Of a DNA stretch of 8,789 nt, positions 6,510-8,789 are shown one piece after another; the first letter of the stretch is position 1, and each line of letters opens with the position of its first letter. The notes below the pieces were generated by a model that saw nothing but the letters and a program-made list of their open reading frames with translations, had not been told where the DNA came from and searched no databases. The DNA is taken from assembly GCF_938030815.1 (NCBI RefSeq), contig NZ_CALHII010000214.1, positions 1 to 8,789 of the forward strand, in the 5' to 3' direction. A program made the position numbers and the translations under genes. This DNA is from an uncultured Campylobacter sp. (lineage in GTDB: Bacteria; Campylobacterota; Campylobacteria; Campylobacterales; Campylobacteraceae).

Positions 6510-7322
6510 TTAGCGCTCGCCAAAAACCACTTCGTTAAATTTAGCGACGAAGCTTAGCGGATTGACGCTCACGCCGTTGATCGCTATGCCGAAGTGCAGA
6601 TGCGGGCCGCTAACTCTACCGCTCTCGCCCGAAAGTGCGATTTCATCGCCTTTTCGAACGTGATCGCCAAGCGTTACCTTGATCTCGCTTAGATGATAAT
6701 ATTGCGAATAGATGCCGCCGCCGTGATCGATCACGACCGAGCCGCCCGCGTAGTAGCGGTCTTTGGCGATGACTACGACGCCGTCGTTGGAGGCGCGCAC
6801 CGCAGTGCCTACCGCGGCGCGATAATCGGTGCCGCTGTGATAGCTTTTAAGCTCGCCATTAAAGGTGCGGGCATTGCCGAACGCAGAGGTTATTTTGGAG
6901 TTTAAAGGCAGCTCAAACGGCGTGGAAAAAAGATAGCGTGGCGTGGTGATCGCATAGATCGCATTGGCTTCGTCGAGCTCTTTTTTGATACGCGCGGCGG
7001 CTTCTTTGGGCGGTTTAACTTTGCCTGGAGCGACACTTAGAGCCTCTTTTTTATACTCACCCTTTTTCAAAGCAACGATCTGCTCGTGGCTGCCGCTTTG
7101 ATCTACTATCCGCAGCGCGAAATCTCCCTTAGCACGATAATTCGCTGCTAAAACGGCGATTTTATCGTTAGAATTTGGAGCCGTGATGAGAGGAATTTGC
7201 TTTAAGCCAAAGCTCAACTCGGTTGTGCTTTTATCTAATTTTAAGATAATAACGTCACCGTTTACTATGTCTAAAGCGAAAATTTTGATCGCCAAAAGTG
7301 CAAAAATAGCTAGAAATTTCAT
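6510..7322 (-). CDS. Exported M23-family zinc metallopeptidase (LytM-type peptidoglycan hydrolase)
   Basis: This 270-residue exported protein is a predicted peptidoglycan endopeptidase or carboxypeptidase acting in the periplasm. A Sec signal peptide covers residues 1-17 (MKFLAIFALLAIKIFA, cleavage near FA-LD). Residues 18 to about 100 form a beta-rich N-terminal domain, then a charged helical linker (about 105-122). The M23 domain (about 140-258) has all the expected residues: H162 and D166 in HSGTD (zinc), H210 in YYHLS, and H241/H243 in GPHLHFG (catalytic His and third zinc ligand). In related epsilonproteobacteria M23 enzymes trim crosslinks and shape helical cells. A role in cell shape here is inference. 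A complete active site argues for real catalysis, unlike the EnvC/NlpD activator class. A weak ribosome site, GGA, lies 6 bp before the ATG at 7322. The stop codon is one base from the next gene's ATG, so the two are an operon. Confidence 0.92.
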   Translation of the reverse strand: MKFLAIFALLAIKIFALDIVNGDVIILKLDKSTTELSFGLKQIPLITAPNSNDKIAVLAANYRAKGDFALRIVDQSGSHEQIVALKKGEYKKEALSVAPGKVKPPKEAAARIKKELDEANAIYAITTPRYLFSTPFELPLNSKITSAFGNARTFNGELKSYHSGTDYRAAVGTAVRASNDGVVVIAKDRYYAGGSVVIDHGGGIYSQYYHLSEIKVTLGDHVRKGDEIALSGESGRVSGPHLHFGIAINGVSVNPLSFVAKFNEVVFGER

Positions 7323-7390
7323 AAATTTTCCAAAATTCGTTATTTTTCATCAATTTTTTGTTAAAAATTAGCTAAAACAAATGAAATTGC

Positions 7391-7399
7391 TGTTATAAT
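7391..7399 (+). promoter_or_regulatory. Extended -10 promoter for the SYLF-domain gene
   Basis: The sequence TGTTATAAT is a perfect extended -10 element (TG, one base, TATAAT at 7394-7399), the usual form of housekeeping promoters in Campylobacter. The upstream 50 bp are AT-rich with repeated T runs and no good -35 box, as expected for that genus. Transcription would start near 7406, leaving about 22 nt before the ATG with AAGGA at 7419-7423. Confidence 0.75.
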
Positions 7400-7427
7400 A
7401 ACGAAAATTCAATTTTAAAAGGATTAA

Positions 7428-8246
7428 ATGATGAAAAAGTTTTTGCTTCTAGCATCTGTTGCACTTTGCGGTCTTTTGCACGCGGACGTCGTGGCAAATC
7501 AAGAGGTTATAGCGGCGACTAACGTCGTTAGATCTTTCGTAGCGGCTAATAACTTCGGCACCGATGAACGCTATCTGACTAGCGCCAAAGCCGTTGCAAT
7601 CCTAACCGACGTAAAACGCCTAGCTGCGGGCGCATCGCTGCAGTACGGCGATGGAATTTTTAGCGTCAAAGGCGAGAATGGTGAGTGGAGTTCGCCGATT
7701 TTTATCAAATATAAAGGCTATGGCGTAGGCTTACAAGCAGGCTACGAGACGAGCGACATCGTGATGATCTTTCATACTACGAAGTCATATCAAGACATTT
7801 TTACCGGCACAGACACCCTTGAGATCAATGTAGGTGCTGCGGCGGGCGGCGTAGGTAGAAGAACAGGTCGCGCAACCGATCTACCTGATATTTCTGCATG
7901 GATGGTAAGCCCGGGCGAGCAAACAGGCGTCTACCTAGGCGTATCGATCGACAACGGCAGAATCACTATCGACGATCAACTAACTAACGACTTCTATGAG
8001 AGAATTTACGACTACGAGGACATCTTAAACGATTCTCCGCGCGCGAATAAATACGCAAAAAGATGGAAGGAAGTGATGAGGAAGTATTTCACAAACGGCG
8101 AGAAATACGGTGCTAGCAGCAGTGCGGCGATACCTGTAAATCACGTGCAGAAAAAATATCCTGACGGTAAGCCGATCATCTCAAACCGCTCTCCTAGAAC
8201 TCAAGCTAAGGCTACGCGAAGCAAAAAGGCTAAAAAAGCAAAATAA
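7428..8246 (+). CDS. Exported SYLF-domain (Ysc84-like, lipid-binding) protein
   Basis: This 272-residue protein has a signal peptide (MMKKFLLLASVALCGLLHA, cleavage near HA-DV at 19/20). The C14 context (VALC) does not fit a lipobox, so it is probably periplasmic and soluble. Residues about 50-200 carry the SYLF pattern: an early AKAVAILTDVKRLAAG (53-68), YGDG, then WSSP with glycine-rich GYGVGLQAGYETSDIV (97-112), the AAAGGVG segment (137-143), and the ending GVYLGVSIDNGRITIDDQ (167-184) followed by a tyrosine-rich helix. SYLF domains bind phosphoinositides in eukaryotes. The bacterial role is poorly known, with an envelope or lipid link likely. The C-terminal tail (about 255-272) is strongly basic (KATRSKKAKKAK) and probably unstructured. 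AAGGA is 4 bp before the ATG at 7428 and 7 bp before the ATG at 7431, so the second Met may be the true start. The gene is monocistronic, with its own promoter and terminator, and divergent from the M23 gene. Confidence 0.85.
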   Translation: MMKKFLLLASVALCGLLHADVVANQEVIAATNVVRSFVAANNFGTDERYLTSAKAVAILTDVKRLAAGASLQYGDGIFSVKGENGEWSSPIFIKYKGYGVGLQAGYETSDIVMIFHTTKSYQDIFTGTDTLEINVGAAAGGVGRRTGRATDLPDISAWMVSPGEQTGVYLGVSIDNGRITIDDQLTNDFYERIYDYEDILNDSPRANKYAKRWKEVMRKYFTNGEKYGASSSAAIPVNHVQKKYPDGKPIISNRSPRTQAKATRSKKAKKAK

Positions 8247-8257
8247 ATTATCGAGTT

Positions 8258-8285
8258 AAGCCCCGCCTATGGGGCTTCTTGTTTT
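8258..8285 (+). terminator. Intrinsic terminator of the SYLF-domain gene
   Basis: A seven-base-pair stem AAGCCCC (8258-8264) and GGGGCTT (8271-8277), with a six-base loop, is followed by CTTGTTTT. It lies 11 bp after the stop codon. This is the clearest terminator in the window. Confidence 0.88.
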
Positions 8286-8424
8286 GGCTTTGCGTTGAGT
8301 TTGTGCAAGAGCGCGCAAGCGTGAAATTAAAGCACATAGTTGTTTTCTTAGAAAATTATTGATTCTTGACTAAAGTATTTTATTTAATTTTTATGAGTCA
8401 TTGGATATATAAAGATCGATATAA

Positions 8425-8460
8425 TTTTATAAAATTTAACGAAATTTTTATAAAATTTAA
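8425..8460 (+). repeat. Two 15-nt AT-rich direct repeats, 21 bp apart
   Basis: TTTTATAAAATTTAA occurs at 8425-8439 and again at 8446-8460, an offset of exactly 21 bp or two helical turns. If transcription starts near 8496 (from TACAAT at 8484-8489), the copies fall at about -71 to -57 and -50 to -36. That is where UP elements contact the RNA polymerase alpha subunit. Confidence 0.6.
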
Positions 8461-8483
8461 TCAGTTTTTTATATTTTTATCAC

Positions 8484-8489
8484 TACAAT
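8484..8489 (+). promoter_or_regulatory. Candidate -10 box of the tRNA cluster
   Basis: TACAAT matches TATAAT at five of six positions and would start transcription just before the first tRNA. An exact TATAAT lies further upstream at 8420-8425 (leader of about 70 nt) and is a real alternative. A second TACAAT at 8490-8495 is too near the tRNA. No -35 box is evident, which is normal in this group. Confidence 0.35.
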
Positions 8490-8499
8490 TACAATTCTT

Positions 8500-8575
8500 G
8501 TCTCGTTAGCTCAGTTGGTAGAGCATCTGACTCTTAATCAGGAGGTCACAGGTTCGACCCCTGTATGACGCACCA
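8500..8575 (+). tRNA. tRNA-Lys (anticodon CUU), with a mismatched acceptor stem
   Basis: This 76-nt cloverleaf includes an encoded CCA end. The D arm (GCTC/GAGC with GG at 18-19), anticodon arm (TCTGA/TCAGG, loop CTCTTAA, anticodon CTT at 8533-8535) and T arm (ACAGG/CCTGT, loop TTCGACC) are regular. The acceptor strands are GTCTCGT (8500-8506) and ATGACGC (8565-8571). They pair with a C3-C70 mismatch and wobbles at 2:71 (U-G) and 6:67 (G-U). The discriminator base is A. CUU reads only AAG, so a UUU-reading tRNA-Lys must be encoded elsewhere. The damaged acceptor stem may mean a diverged, chimeric or poorly functional gene. Confidence 0.88.
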
Positions 8576-8582
8576 AAAGTTT

Positions 8583-8657
8583 GCCCCGTTCGTTCAGTGG
8601 TTAGGACATCAGATTTTCACTCTGGAAACAGGGGTTCAATTCCCCTACGGGGTACCA
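8583..8657 (+). tRNA. tRNA-Glu (anticodon UUC)
   Basis: This 75-nt cloverleaf has an encoded CCA. The acceptor GCCCCGT pairs with ACGGGGT, all matched except a G1-U72 wobble at the end. The D stem is GTTC/GGAC, the anticodon stem is TCAGA/TCTGG, and the loop TTTTCAC has anticodon TTC. The T arm is AGGGG/CCCCT with loop TTCAATT. It lies 7 bp after tRNA-Lys and is surely on the same transcript. Confidence 0.95.
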
Positions 8658-8674
8658 CTACAATTTAATAAGAT

Positions 8675-8759
8675 GGTTGGGTTCCCGAGCGGTCAAAGGG
8701 AGCAGACTGTAAATCTGCCGGCTCAGCCTTCGAAGGTTCGAATCCTTCCCCAACCACCA
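8675..8759 (+). tRNA. tRNA-Tyr (anticodon GUA)
   Basis: This 85-nt class II tRNA has a long variable arm. The acceptor GGTTGGG/CCCAACC is perfectly paired, the anticodon stem is GCAGA/TCTGC with loop CTGTAAA, and the anticodon GTA is at 8709-8711. The T arm is GAAGG/CCTTC with loop TTCGAAT, and the gene ends in ACCA. It is third in the cluster, 17 bp after tRNA-Glu. The cluster may go on beyond the window. Confidence 0.96.
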
Positions 8760-8789
8760 TCTTTAAAACAATCAACTACACTTAGGTGT

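Larger units (their letters stand above)
8286..8499. other. AT-rich spacer before the tRNA cluster
   Basis: There is no open frame of note in this stretch. Its first part is mixed-composition sequence after the terminator. From about 8340 on it is very AT-rich and contains TTGACT (8366-8371), TATAAT (8420-8425), the 21-bp-spaced repeats and TACAAT. It is best read as the promoter region of the tRNA genes. RAATTY is present (about three) but not at the density of the large blocks. Confidence 0.6.

Noticed and set aside
6509..6523. TTG start at 6523 for the large protein
   Set aside because: It is possible, but the ATG at 6508 has a better placed GGCGAG and starts right after the peptidase stop.
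7428..7490. Lipoprotein signal for the SYLF protein (C14)
   Set aside because: The bases before the cysteine encode VAL rather than a small residue at -1, so a lipobox is unlikely. The HA-D site fits an ordinary signal peptide.

Overview
The window looks like the chromosome of a Campylobacter-type epsilonproteobacterium. The evidence is the set of protein families, the mixed base composition with fairly GC-rich genes separated by AT-punctuated spacers, and a TGnTATAAT-type promoter. It may be one of the higher-GC oral species (C. gracilis-like), but that is recognition by eye and no database was searched.

Layout. Positions 1-1025 hold no credible gene and are studded with the hexamer RAATTY. 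Positions 1026-2816 hold a plus-strand pair, a LysE/RhtB-type amino-acid exporter followed 15 bp later by dapE (DAP/lysine biosynthesis). Positions 2817-3878 are a second gene-free, RAATTY-rich block. On the minus strand there follow an O6-alkylguanine-DNA alkyltransferase (3879-4442), a large protein with a low-complexity middle and a possibly RusA-like C-terminal domain (4586-6508), and an exported M23 metallopeptidase (6510-7322). The last two are adjacent with no spacer and transcribed together, peptidase first. Divergent from the peptidase, behind a clear extended -10 promoter, is an exported SYLF-domain protein (7428-8246) with an intrinsic terminator. A tRNA cluster, Lys(CUU)-Glu(UUC)-Tyr(GUA), closes the window behind an AT-rich promoter region.

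The most striking signal is not a gene. By hand count RAATTY (mostly AAATTT, AAATTC and GAATTT) occurs about 30 times in 1-1025, about 28 times in 2817-3878 and about 24 times in the middle of the large minus-strand ORF (about 5150-6020). That is one per 34-38 bp in each block, against one per 1024 bp in random equal-base DNA. Ordinary genes in the window carry only a few copies each. RAATTY is, from my knowledge of the literature, the motif methylated by CtsM in Campylobacter jejuni, where methylation marks DNA as acceptable for natural transformation. These blocks may therefore be DNA-uptake or self-recognition signal arrays, one of which has spread through a protein-coding linker and is read out as EF/KF/NF/NS dipeptides. 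That functional link is inference.

Other points of interest are a 31-nt dispersed repeat shared by the two non-coding blocks, a tRNA-Lys whose two acceptor strands do not match, and a pair of 15-nt AT repeats 21 bp apart upstream of the tRNA genes.
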